Shown here: positions 54,539 through 62,178 of the stretch, piece after piece
Position numbering within the stretch: position 1 is the stretch's first letter
Layout of the letters: the number at the start of each line of letters is the position of its first letter
Assembly: GCA_052066835.1 (NCBI GenBank)
Contig: JBQHRJ010000007.1
Length of the DNA: 64,000 bases
Source: UBA2821 sp902763335
Lineage (GTDB): Bacteria; Bacillota; Clostridia; Lachnospirales; Lachnospiraceae
Direction: 5' to 3' (one strand)
Notes under the pieces: generated by a model
The model's input: the letters and a program-made list of their open reading frames with translations, nothing else
Database searches by the model: none
Told to the model about the DNA's origin: nothing
Position numbers and translations under genes: made by a program

Positions 54539-55411
54539 CTAATGTGCATTAAGTATTGATTTTGCAAGGGAGCCTGTCTTAAATAAGCTGAAGCATAAAA
54601 TGACGGTGTAGGCTGCCACTGACCATAATGCCGTATGAAGATTGGATGCAACCGCCACACTCGACACCAGTACAGAGTAAATGCCTACGCACACCATGAT
54701 GAAAAATCCCTGAAATGCCAGAGCACACAGTCCCTTGATGTAATTGTTGCCGATACTGCCCCATTCCCGGTTGCTGAGCGTCGCAAACGGAACCGGAGCC
54801 ACTGAAATATAAAGGTATATCTCTATCATTCGTCCGTACAGAACGACGGTGATTAAAACGGACATGATTTTCATACATAAGCTGACAATCATGGTTTCAA
54901 TTCCAAGCCCTATCAGTTCGCCTATTCCCATAGTGGAAAGCTGATCATTAAACATGGTCTGCAACGTGGATGACACATCAAGGCTCGTGGAGCCGGTAAT
55001 GACACCCGATGCACTGGTCACGATATGGTTTCCCACATCAAAGATTGCCATTGTAATGTCAAACGTCTTGCTGAGCAACATTACTGCAACACATGCTTTG
55101 ATGAGGTAGCGGAAGAAAAACTCGCTCCCCATCTCGTGCATGTTGTTTTTATCCATTACCATCGTAATCAGCTCATAGCAGAGTATGGCACTGATAATCA
55201 TTCCTGCTATGGGAATCATGACATTATCTGATAGGTTCCTGATCATGGAAAAAATGCCTGCGTTCCATGAGCTGGGTGTCTGCCCGACTTCCCCTGCGAT
55301 AGAGCCTACCTTCGTATTTACGTCGGTAAACATCGTTTCAAGGTTGTCAAGCACCCACCCCTGCAGCATTTCCTTTATAAATTCAGTGATTTTGTCAATG
55401 ATTGTTCCCAT
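54539..55411 (-). CDS. VirB6/TrbL-like conjugal transfer membrane protein
   Basis: This 290-residue protein has about six membrane helices (for example IPIAGMIISAILCYELITMV, and AYTVILCFSLFKTG near the end) and a short N-terminal amphipathic region (IDKITEFIKEMLQGWVLDNL). It stands between the pilin-like Maff2 gene (3 bases) and PrgI, the position of VirB6 in Tn1549-type modules. It should form part of the inner membrane channel. Confidence 0.85.
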   Translation of the reverse strand: MGTIIDKITEFIKEMLQGWVLDNLETMFTDVNTKVGSIAGEVGQTPSSWNAGIFSMIRNLSDNVMIPIAGMIISAILCYELITMVMDKNNMHEMGSEFFFRYLIKACVAVMLLSKTFDITMAIFDVGNHIVTSASGVITGSTSLDVSSTLQTMFNDQLSTMGIGELIGLGIETMIVSLCMKIMSVLITVVLYGRMIEIYLYISVAPVPFATLSNREWGSIGNNYIKGLCALAFQGFFIMVCVGIYSVLVSSVAVASNLHTALWSVAAYTVILCFSLFKTGSLAKSILNAH

Positions 55412-55414
55412 GAA

Positions 55415-55630
55415 TTATGAGAACAGACTTGTAAGCTGTGGAATCACCGTCTGAGCCACAATAACGATACCGCCGCCTGCCATGAGCTGCTTGATACCCT
55501 GTGATTTTGCACCCGGATTATCATTTCCGTAACCCTCCAGAAGATTGATTACACCCCATACTGCCACACCTGCACCGATTGCGGTTACTACTGTTTTAAG
55601 TCCTGTTACTGCTGTTGTAAAAAATGCCAT
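55415..55630 (-). CDS. Maff2-family pilin-like protein
   Basis: This 71-residue protein has two hydrophobic segments (VTGLKTVVTAIGAGVAVWGV and AGGGIVIVAQTVIPQL) joined by a polar loop (GYGNDNPGAKSQGIKQ). This is the Maff2 family, a VirB2-like subunit. GAGG precedes the ATG by about 9 bases. It is the first gene after VirD4 in the transfer set. Confidence 0.88.
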   Translation of the reverse strand: MAFFTTAVTGLKTVVTAIGAGVAVWGVINLLEGYGNDNPGAKSQGIKQLMAGGGIVIVAQTVIPQLTSLFS

Positions 55631-55699
55631 TCAATTTACCTCTTTCTTTTCTTAGATTATTTTTGCTTCTGGACATTGTGTCCAAAGGTTGATGTTTCT

Positions 55700-57571
55700 T
55701 TATTCAGTTGTATTTGAGGAATGCTCCCCCTGCCCGTTTACCTCCCCACAGTCAAAGGCTTCATCCACCTGTGTATTTGGAGTGACTTTCATGTGATGCA
55801 GATGCTTCACATATTTCTCAACGTCAAAGGCATTTTTCGGGTCATAATCGGACAGCTCCCTGTATCTTTTGTGTTTCGTTATATCAAATTTGTCTGAGAA
55901 AAAAGGTCTCACGCCCCTAAGCTGCATGATACATTTCCCGCCGTCCATGACCGCAATCTCATCCTGGCTCATAAGCTCTTTTCCGGTTTTCTGGTAATTC
56001 AGACCGTAGGACTGGCTTGTACCTCTTGTATCCGAGGTATTGTAAAGGTCAATCGTTTCCTTACCCAAAACTTCTGCCAGCTCTTTGAGCGTAGTCTTTT
56101 CCTTCCCACCGAGGAATAGTGTGGTATCACAGTTGCCTTCAATCGTGTCAGCGTTGTCCTTATAAATTGCCTTGAGCTGGGACTTTGACTGCAAAATAAT
56201 AGAAGCTGATATTTCACGGCTACGGATTGTAGCAATCAGCTTCTCAAACTGTGGAATCTGCCCGATGTTCGCAAACTCATCAAGGAGCATACGCACATGA
56301 ACCGGGAGTCTCCCGTTATATACATCATCTGCCTTGTCACAAAGCAGGTTAAAGAGTTGTGAATACATAATCGACACCACGAAATTAAATGTGGCATCCG
56401 TATCGGAAATAATGACGAATAACGCTGTCTTTTTCTCGCCAATCGTATCAAGCTCCAGTTCGTCATATTCCATCAGGTCACGCAGCTCTTTAATGTCAAA
56501 AGGTGCCAGTCTTGCACCACAGCTAATCAATATTGATTTTGCTGTCTTTCCCGCAGCAAGTTTGTATTTCTTATACTGCCTTACTGCAAAATGGTTCGGG
56601 GTCTCCGCCTCCAGCTCCTCAAAGAGCAAATCAACAGCATTTTTGAAATTCTCATCATCCTCTCTAGCTTCGCTGGCATCAATCAGATCAATCAGCATTG
56701 CGAAATTCTGCTCCTCCTCCGGAGCTTCATACCAGATATAAGCGATGAGTGCCGTATAATAGAGCTTTTCAGCCTTCACCCAGAAGTCCTCACCGGATTG
56801 CTGTCCCTCTCCTTTGGTGTTGACTATAATCGTGTTTACAAGTTTCAGAATATCCTTTTCGCTTCGAATATAGGCGAAAGGATTGTAATGCATGGATTTT
56901 GCAAAGTTTATGGTATTGAGGACTTTTATTGCATAGCCACCCTTTTTTAACATCTTTCCGCACTCCACAAGCACCGTCCCCTTCGGGTCAGTAACAACAT
57001 AAGATGAGTGCATCTGCATCAGATTGGGCTTCACAAAAAAGCGTGTCTTACCGGAACCGGAGCCACCGATAACAAGAATATTTTTATTTCTCGCATACTT
57101 TGGCTGCTTTGGTCTGCCGGACATCATAAGTCTTTCTGTCTGTGTCAAAAGGACATTATTTTCAAACACAGAATCCATATATGGCTCTATGTCTTTGGCG
57201 TTTCCCCACCTTGCGGAACCATACTCAACGCCCTGCCGGAATTTCTTGGCATTCTTGGCTTTATAGTACACCACAAGCCGGAGTGCTATGCCGCATCCAG
57301 TCCCAATCAGCAAATCTCTTGGATGGAAGCTGGGCAGAGGATTGGAAAACAGGATATCAAAACTGTTCATGACTGCCATCATCTTATCGGAAGCATTATT
57401 CCCCGGTGATACTCTCCACAGCCATGCCACCTTGTCACAGAAATATCCGACAAGAATATACGGGATATTTAAAAGCACCAGCTTCTTGGTGTCAGCCCCC
57501 TTCAGCTTTGCTTTCAGATTTTCCGGAATAGCTTTCAGGTCTTTGGCTATGCCCTGCACAATATTACTCAA
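55700..57571 (-). CDS. virD4: VirD4/TraG-like coupling ATPase
   Basis: This 623-residue coupling protein has two N-terminal membrane segments (about 30-50 and 88-104). The ATPase core shows Walker A GGSGSGKT (169-176) and Walker B MLLDEFANIGQ (about 415). A conserved QSKSQLKAIY and ETTLKELAE-like region follows. It links the relaxosome to the channel and may also move the IME. The ATG overlaps the pcfB stop (ATGA). A palindrome of the dispersed family lies 17 bases after its stop. Confidence 0.92.
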   Translation of the reverse strand: MSNIVQGIAKDLKAIPENLKAKLKGADTKKLVLLNIPYILVGYFCDKVAWLWRVSPGNNASDKMMAVMNSFDILFSNPLPSFHPRDLLIGTGCGIALRLVVYYKAKNAKKFRQGVEYGSARWGNAKDIEPYMDSVFENNVLLTQTERLMMSGRPKQPKYARNKNILVIGGSGSGKTRFFVKPNLMQMHSSYVVTDPKGTVLVECGKMLKKGGYAIKVLNTINFAKSMHYNPFAYIRSEKDILKLVNTIIVNTKGEGQQSGEDFWVKAEKLYYTALIAYIWYEAPEEEQNFAMLIDLIDASEAREDDENFKNAVDLLFEELEAETPNHFAVRQYKKYKLAAGKTAKSILISCGARLAPFDIKELRDLMEYDELELDTIGEKKTALFVIISDTDATFNFVVSIMYSQLFNLLCDKADDVYNGRLPVHVRMLLDEFANIGQIPQFEKLIATIRSREISASIILQSKSQLKAIYKDNADTIEGNCDTTLFLGGKEKTTLKELAEVLGKETIDLYNTSDTRGTSQSYGLNYQKTGKELMSQDEIAVMDGGKCIMQLRGVRPFFSDKFDITKHKRYRELSDYDPKNAFDVEKYVKHLHHMKVTPNTQVDEAFDCGEVNGQGEHSSNTTE

Positions 57572-58044
57572 AGGCTATGCCCCCTGTCTTTATTCTTTTC
57601 CCGGCTCCGTTCCCTGTTCTTATCCTGTGATACTGCATCCCTGAAACGCTTTAACTTCTCCCTTACGGAAGCTCTGCCTTTCTTCTTCTCATTACCATAA
57701 ACAAATTCCTTGAATGCCTGTGCAACCACATCAGCATCCCTGCCCTTGAAGAAAACCAAATACTTGGGCGGTTCGCAGGTCTTATCTTTTTTCACTGCAA
57801 AATCAACATTGTATTTACGAGCTACCCGCTCAAAGGCTTTGATGTTGCTGTCAGTTACTTCGATAGACGACACTCCCACACCCTCGCCAACCAGCTTTTT
57901 CACAGAAGTCTTACCATGCGTGTTCTGTGATTTCTGCCTGCGGTGGTTCAAATACATACGCATGGCAGCTTTCAGCACGTTAGCATCTAATTTAGCGGTC
58001 TTTATTACAAGAGCAATCGTTTTCTGTGTTACTTCCTCCTGCAT
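57568..58044 (-). CDS. pcfB: PcfB-family conjugation protein
   Basis: This 158-residue protein has the PcfB (DUF3801) pattern (ALVIKTAKLDANVLKAAMRM, then DSNIKAFERVARKYNVDFAV and KYLVFFKGRDADVVAQAF) and a basic tail. In plasmid pCF10 PcfB binds the relaxase and coupling protein. It overlaps virD4 by 4 bases. GGAGGT precedes the ATG. Confidence 0.85.
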   Translation of the reverse strand: MQEEVTQKTIALVIKTAKLDANVLKAAMRMYLNHRRQKSQNTHGKTSVKKLVGEGVGVSSIEVTDSNIKAFERVARKYNVDFAVKKDKTCEPPKYLVFFKGRDADVVAQAFKEFVYGNEKKKGRASVREKLKRFRDAVSQDKNRERSREKNKDRGHSL

Positions 58045-58175
58045 AAGTACCTCCGATCATTGCTACCTGAGTGTATGCCCTGCTATGGTGGAACATACAG
58101 CCTGTGCAGTAAATATCTCATAAGCTCTCCTTTCTGCTTCCAGACATTGTGTCCAAAAGTCCATGAACGCAAAAA
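58045..58175. other. Intergenic stretch upstream of pcfB
   Basis: It holds the dispersed palindrome at 58142-58154 and a good AAAGGAG before a 12-codon frame (MRYLLHRLYVPP) at about 58090-58125. No family is recognised and the peptide may be leader-like or decayed. Confidence 0.3.
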
Positions 58176-58211
58176 GGGCAGCTATAAACCTTTACGGTCT
58201 ATAACTGCCCT
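58171..58211 (-). terminator. Terminator after the 299-residue gene
   Basis: GGGCAGCTATA pairs with TATAACTGCCC (10 of 11) and TTTTT follows on the minus strand. The hairpin is closely repeated at 59957-59996. Confidence 0.8.
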
Positions 58212-58312
58212 GGCGCTGTTTTGTTTCATGTTAAATTATTGTAATATTTATCATACTGAACGTTGTATATACATCTCATTTCCGTATAAGCATACTATTG
58301 GAATTTCATTTT

Positions 58313-59212
58313 CTAAAAAATATTGTAAAGGTTTATCTTTCCTGCTGGTGTCTTGAACCCAACAAGTCCCACCAATATTCCTTGGTCGTTACAACTTAAT
58401 TGAAATCCTATATATGTTCCTTCCATACTGTTAAGTTTGTATATTGCCCTGTTGATTTTTGCCATTTCATTTATGGCTACATATGGTCTCCTCGTACAGT
58501 TTACTGGTTCGAGCGAACAATAGACTTTTTCCTGAAATTCAAATACTATATTCGCACTACATTCACTATATAGCTTAAATATGTCTTTATCCTCTGTTAT
58601 TTTCGGTTCCAATGTTCCCGGAATCATATCAGTTATTTCAAAAAAACCGATCTTCTCCATCCAACCATTTTTTACAATTATCTCCAAATTCTGTATATTA
58701 AAATATTCTTCTGCTTTTGTTGGATGCGGTATTACATCTATGAAATACACATCATGGAAATCAATTATGCACAATAATTGTGTATCACTTCTGTTATTCT
58801 TCATCTGTTTTTTATCTGCTACAAACTTATCACTCATGTGCAAATGAAACAAATGCCATGTATATCGCAAAAAATCTGTTTCTCGTGACTTTTTTATGTT
58901 ATTTGAAAGAAAGATATTCATATCCTTTCCCTCTGAAAATGCATTCTCAAACATTTTCAAAATTTCTACATATTCTTTTGATATTTCATTCAAATTAATT
59001 CTGTTCAATAATTCCTTAGAATAATGTACTGTTCTTTTAGTCACAGGAATCAATCTAAACAGATATGAGAAGAAATCTATTATAGTATCTTCTGGTTCTT
59101 CTTTACATTTATACTCTATACCTTCGCTATCATAAAATTTACGAATTTCAGATTGAATATCCTGATATATAGTTTTTTCTAATTCGGTCTTTTCTCTCTT
59201 CGTATTATCCAT
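58313..59212 (-). CDS. 299-residue cytoplasmic protein of unknown function
   Basis: I do not recognise the family with confidence. The middle carries DFLRYTWHLFHLHMSDK followed by LLCIIDFHDVYFIDVIPH and LEIIVKNGW. I remember this helical-HxH then beta-strand pattern from small proteins of phage-defence or toxin neighbourhoods, but cannot name it. The DNA is clearly more AT-rich than its neighbours, and it stands as an isolated unit with its own terminator between transfer genes, so it looks like acquired cargo. No signal peptide or membrane segment. Confidence 0.65.
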   Translation of the reverse strand: MDNTKREKTELEKTIYQDIQSEIRKFYDSEGIEYKCKEEPEDTIIDFFSYLFRLIPVTKRTVHYSKELLNRINLNEISKEYVEILKMFENAFSEGKDMNIFLSNNIKKSRETDFLRYTWHLFHLHMSDKFVADKKQMKNNRSDTQLLCIIDFHDVYFIDVIPHPTKAEEYFNIQNLEIIVKNGWMEKIGFFEITDMIPGTLEPKITEDKDIFKLYSECSANIVFEFQEKVYCSLEPVNCTRRPYVAINEMAKINRAIYKLNSMEGTYIGFQLSCNDQGILVGLVGFKTPAGKINLYNIF

Positions 59213-59248
59213 ATTTTACCTATCCTTTTCATTCTTTAATAAATTACA

Positions 59249-59908
59249 TTATACTTTTGTTTTTACAAAGAACAGTGTATAGATTTCTGAATGTATCTTG
59301 TTACCATCAATCTTCACATCATCTAGCAGCAACGCCTGGAACAAAACATCCCTCACATTTTCCAGTCTTACCATCCCATACTCTTTTTCCGTAAAGCCTT
59401 CCGCCTGCACCTCTGTACTTGCAGCTTCTTTCCTTGCTACCAGACAATGCGTATATAACCCCAAGATGTACTTGTCCGACAGCAGAAATGCGTATGTTTC
59501 ATTTCCCCGATATGTATATCGGCACTTTTCCAGATTTTCTTCCGGTATTGTGAAATAACATCTGACCGTTTCCAGATATACATCTCCATTATACTCCGGC
59601 TTTAACTTATTTGCATACCTTTTGATTGTTGCAAAAATATTATTCCTCTGCATTGCGGTCTTAGTTCTCTTGAATACAGGCTTCCTGCCTTGCAGGTTCA
59701 TATAAACATTATTGATAACAGCTTTCCCGGCATACTGGCTAAAATCTCCTATTCTCAGCAGATATGACAATACCTCCAGTAGTTTCTCCTTTGATGATAT
59801 CTCCTGATACGAATATTCTCCAAACTCAATATGGTCTAACTTCAAAGGGCTGCTCCCCTTTGCTATCTCCCGTTCCATTACACGATTAACATCTCTCATT
59901 GATTCCAT
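59249..59908 (-). CDS. Conserved ICE protein of unknown function
   Basis: This protein of about 219 residues has no motif I can name. It has an N-terminal helical region (SMRDVNRVMEREIAKGSSPL), a region YQEISSKEKLLEVLSYLLRI and a C-terminal half with several beta strands (RYTYRGNETYAFLLSDKYIL). The ATG at 59908 follows AAGGAG; the frame to 59941 passes through a palindrome of the dispersed family and is probably not translated. It precedes the 299-residue cargo gene. Confidence 0.6.
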   Translation of the reverse strand: MESMRDVNRVMEREIAKGSSPLKLDHIEFGEYSYQEISSKEKLLEVLSYLLRIGDFSQYAGKAVINNVYMNLQGRKPVFKRTKTAMQRNNIFATIKRYANKLKPEYNGDVYLETVRCYFTIPEENLEKCRYTYRGNETYAFLLSDKYILGLYTHCLVARKEAASTEVQAEGFTEKEYGMVRLENVRDVLFQALLLDDVKIDGNKIHSEIYTLFFVKTKV

Positions 59909-59956
59909 ATCCGGCTTTCTCCTTCCCGCTTCTGGACACAATGTCCCAAAGCAATA

Positions 59957-59996
59957 AAAAAGAGCAGCTACAAATCTTTCGACCCATAACTGCCCT
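59957..59996 (-). terminator. Terminator after the 121-residue gene
   Basis: GAGCAGCTAC and ATAACTGCCC form an imperfect stem (59961-59996) with TTTTTT following on the minus strand. Near-copy of the hairpin at 58176-58211. Confidence 0.7.
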
Positions 59997-60009
59997 GACG
60001 CTGTTATTC

Positions 60010-60375
60010 CTATAATTCTATTCCTGCCTTTTTGGCAAAATCGGTTTTTTTATCCATAAGCTCTTTTTTCTTTTCTTCTGGAAGGCTTTCAAATATACCT
60101 TTATATCCTTTTTCCAAAAGTGGTGTGCCCTTTGCCATCAGATAAAGTTTTGTATCCAGCCATTCCACCCAGAGATCTTCAAACAGACTCCGGCAGTCCG
60201 TAAAAGTATATACATTATCAAATCCCTGATTTTCTGTATAATACTGCAATTTTACAAAGCCATATCTTCCGGCATCCATAACAAGTATATTTTCAAGCTC
60301 ATACAGCTCTGCAAATGCATCGGCAACCTGTCTGCACTTTTCTTTTTCGGCTTCTGTAATATAGCTTTTTTTCAA
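60010..60375 (-). CDS. Small ICE protein, paralogue of the IME gene at 40693
   Basis: This 121-residue acidic protein has YELENILVMDAGRYGFVKLQ, an aromatic segment and WVEWLDTKLYLMAKGTPLLE, then a Lys/Glu-rich end. The start is TTG at 60375, nine bases after GGAGGG. Its layout matches the 116-residue protein of the IME. No function is known; presence in both a conjugative and a mobilizable element suggests a shared job in DNA transfer or defence. Confidence 0.65.
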   Translation of the reverse strand: MKKSYITEAEKEKCRQVADAFAELYELENILVMDAGRYGFVKLQYYTENQGFDNVYTFTDCRSLFEDLWVEWLDTKLYLMAKGTPLLEKGYKGIFESLPEEKKKELMDKKTDFAKKAGIEL

Positions 60376-60445
60376 GATATAAGTCCCTCCTGTTACTGTT
60401 CGACCATTTATTTTAATATCTATTTTTTATCTCAATCTGCATATT

Positions 60446-60467
60446 TATGGTGCATACACGCACCATA
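60446..60467. promoter_or_regulatory. Operator-like palindrome upstream of the XRE gene
   Basis: TATGGTGC (60446-60453) and GCACCATA (60460-60467) form a perfect inverted repeat with 6 bases between, in the promoter region between two divergent genes. It is a probable binding site for the Cro/C1-type regulator. Confidence 0.65.
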
Positions 60468-60519
60468 TTATTATAGGTTTTCTCCATTTAAAATACAAGA
60501 GAGGAAAGGAGTTGCCTGT

Positions 60520-60726
60520 ATGATTAAATATGACCCTCTCTGGCAAACGCTGAAAGCCAAGAACATCAGTCAGTACCAGCTTATCAAAGATTATGGCATT
60601 GACAAAGCACAGCTTCAGCGGCTCCGGCAGAACATGGTAGTAAAAACCATTATTCTGAACAGGCTGTGTCAGATACTTGACTGCCGGATTGAAGATATCA
60701 TGGAATATGTTCCGGATGACAAATAA
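60520..60726 (+). CDS. Cro/C1 (XRE)-family regulator
   Basis: This 68-residue helix-turn-helix protein has LWQTLKAKNISQYQLIKDYG, then IDKAQLQRLRQNMVVKTIIL and LCQILDCRIEDIMEYV, the Cro/C1 pattern of small element regulators. It is the only plus-strand gene of the ICE seen here. AAGGAG lies 8 bases before the ATG. The palindrome at 60446-60467 upstream could mediate autorepression and control of the divergent 121-residue gene operon. Confidence 0.88.
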   Translation: MIKYDPLWQTLKAKNISQYQLIKDYGIDKAQLQRLRQNMVVKTIILNRLCQILDCRIEDIMEYVPDDK

Positions 60727-60727
60727 A

Positions 60728-60765
60728 GGTATTGTTGTGGATGATTAGCCGACAATGCCTTTTTT
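60728..60765 (+). terminator. Terminator after the XRE gene
   Basis: GGTATTGT pairs with ACAATGCC (one G-T type pair) and TTTTTT follows at 60760-60765, directly after the stop codon. Confidence 0.7.
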
Positions 60766-60774
60766 GTTGCTCTT

Positions 60775-61104
60775 TTATTCCTTTGGACATTGTGTCCAGA
60801 AGTGTCCGCCTATCACTTTTATTATCTCCGTAAATATCTTTGCAATTCTCATTATCACAACAATGCCACCTATCAAACCACCAATTATACAGTTAAGTGC
60901 AAATACACCCATACTTCCGGCAATTCCAAAATTCTTTGGTATCAGATACAGACACATTTTCCGGATACCGTAAGGGCATCCCACCAGTATCCAGTAAAGG
61001 AAATAATCAAACCCTTCTGCTTTGCAGCATACCGGATAACAGGTAATCATCCAGAGTGCCAGAACAACCGCCGGAACCACTATCTCAAACAATACCTTTT
61101 TCAT
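60775..61104 (-). CDS. DUF6050-like membrane protein
   Basis: This protein of about 109 residues has three hydrophobic segments (VLFEIVVPAVVLALWMITCY, FLYWILVGCPYGI, GVFALNCIIGGLIGGIVVIM) and RKMCLYLIPKNFGIAGSMG, which matches DUF6050 proteins near RepA/Par genes of clostridial elements. ATG 61104 follows GGAGGAGG and overlaps repA by 20 bases. Its C-terminal FWTQCPKE is read from a dispersed palindrome at 60785-60797. Function unknown. Confidence 0.7.
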   Translation of the reverse strand: MKKVLFEIVVPAVVLALWMITCYPVCCKAEGFDYFLYWILVGCPYGIRKMCLYLIPKNFGIAGSMGVFALNCIIGGLIGGIVVIMRIAKIFTEIIKVIGGHFWTQCPKE

Positions 61105-62164
61105 GCCATCCTCCTCCATACATATCATGCTGCACCTCCTGCTGATAATAATGATTTATCGTAGAGGGAGCATTATACAATGCTGTCACCATGTACGACT
61201 TGATATTTGCAATTTTCGTAGTGGTATTTTTCATACAGCCCATCACATATTCCAGATGTCCGCTGTCCAGCTTCAAAAACTTGGATTTCACAAGCTCATA
61301 CGGATAATCTTCTCCCGCAACTTTTACTGTGGTACGCTTTACACATACAATCTCACAGATAACCTCAAACAGTTCCTCATACAATGCCTTATCCTGCCAA
61401 GCAGCATATTTCATGTGATGCTCATACTCAATATTTTCCTTAATCAGCTCTATGTATGCGTTTACATCCTCCATCCCATCCATCGAATCAGGCTTTTTCT
61501 GCTCACTCTCCGATTGATTGATAGGATTGATATAATTCATATCAGTATAATTCTGATCAGTCTGATTATAGTTAGTATAAATAGGGGCTGAATTTCCGAC
61601 CTCTTGAAGTCCGTTTTGCCCACCTCTTGAAGTCTGATTTTCCGAGTTCCTGAAGTCGGTTTTTCCGACCTCTTGAAGTCGGCTTCTCAGACTTCTTGAA
61701 TTCGGTTTTTCCGACTTCTGCAAATCGGTATCTCCGACCTCTGCAAGTGTATCACTATCCACTTGCATTTTATCAGGCTTTTCCTCTGTTTCCTGCGAAA
61801 CAACAAAATTTTTCACATAAATAATATCCGGTTTTCCAAGCCCTCTGCGGATTCTCTCCACCAGACCAATACCTTTATTTGTATCTAATTCTGCAAGGAC
61901 TTTTATTGCCTTGTCCTTTCCGCAGCCCAAATCCTCCATAATTGCATCTACCGTATATATAATATACGCCCTGTTTTCATCATCAAGCCACCCATTTTTC
62001 ATGGATAAGGACATTCTGTCAAGCATCAGACCGTACAGGAGCTTGGCATCACTGCTAAGCCCCTTGAAACGCTCATCTTTAATCAGCAGCCGTGGAACAC
62101 GATAAAAAGAGAACTGATCTGCTTCGATTCCATAATAATAATCGAACTTGATTGTACCACCCAT
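61085..62164 (-). CDS. repA: RepA_N-type replication initiator
   Basis: This initiator of about 359 residues has the RepA_N-domain start (IKFDYYYGIEADQFSFYRVP, then FKGLSSDAKLLYGLMLDRM) to about residue 130. A variable middle contains the iteron array (about 140-190), and a C-terminal DnaD-like region follows (LEYVMGCMKNTTTKIANIKS). ATG 62164 follows GGAGGCGG; the frame to 62434 overlaps parB and is not used. RepA_N initiators usually bind an origin inside their own gene, and 23-bp repeats occur here, so the ICE can probably replicate as a circle for a time. Confidence 0.88.
   Translation of the reverse strand: MGGTIKFDYYYGIEADQFSFYRVPRLLIKDERFKGLSSDAKLLYGLMLDRMSLSMKNGWLDDENRAYIIYTVDAIMEDLGCGKDKAIKVLAELDTNKGIGLVERIRRGLGKPDIIYVKNFVVSQETEEKPDKMQVDSDTLAEVGDTDLQKSEKPNSRSLRSRLQEVGKTDFRNSENQTSRGGQNGLQEVGNSAPIYTNYNQTDQNYTDMNYINPINQSESEQKKPDSMDGMEDVNAYIELIKENIEYEHHMKYAAWQDKALYEELFEVICEIVCVKRTTVKVAGEDYPYELVKSKFLKLDSGHLEYVMGCMKNTTTKIANIKSYMVTALYNAPSTINHYYQQEVQHDMYGGGWHEKGIV
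61596..61751 (-). repeat. Seven 23-bp iterons inside repA, probable replication origin
   Basis: Units start at 61596, 61619, 61642, 61665, 61688, 61711 and 61734, each close to CCGACCTCTTGAAGTCGG followed by 5 bases. The period is exact. Because 23 is not a multiple of three, the encoded protein does not repeat, so the repeat is maintained at DNA level. This fits a RepA binding array and origin. Confidence 0.8.
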
Positions 62165-62178
62165 TTTTACCGCCTCCT

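Noticed and set aside
58084..58165. 33-residue frame MDFWTQCLEAERRAYE
   Set aside because: Starts inside the palindrome without a ribosome site; no family seen.
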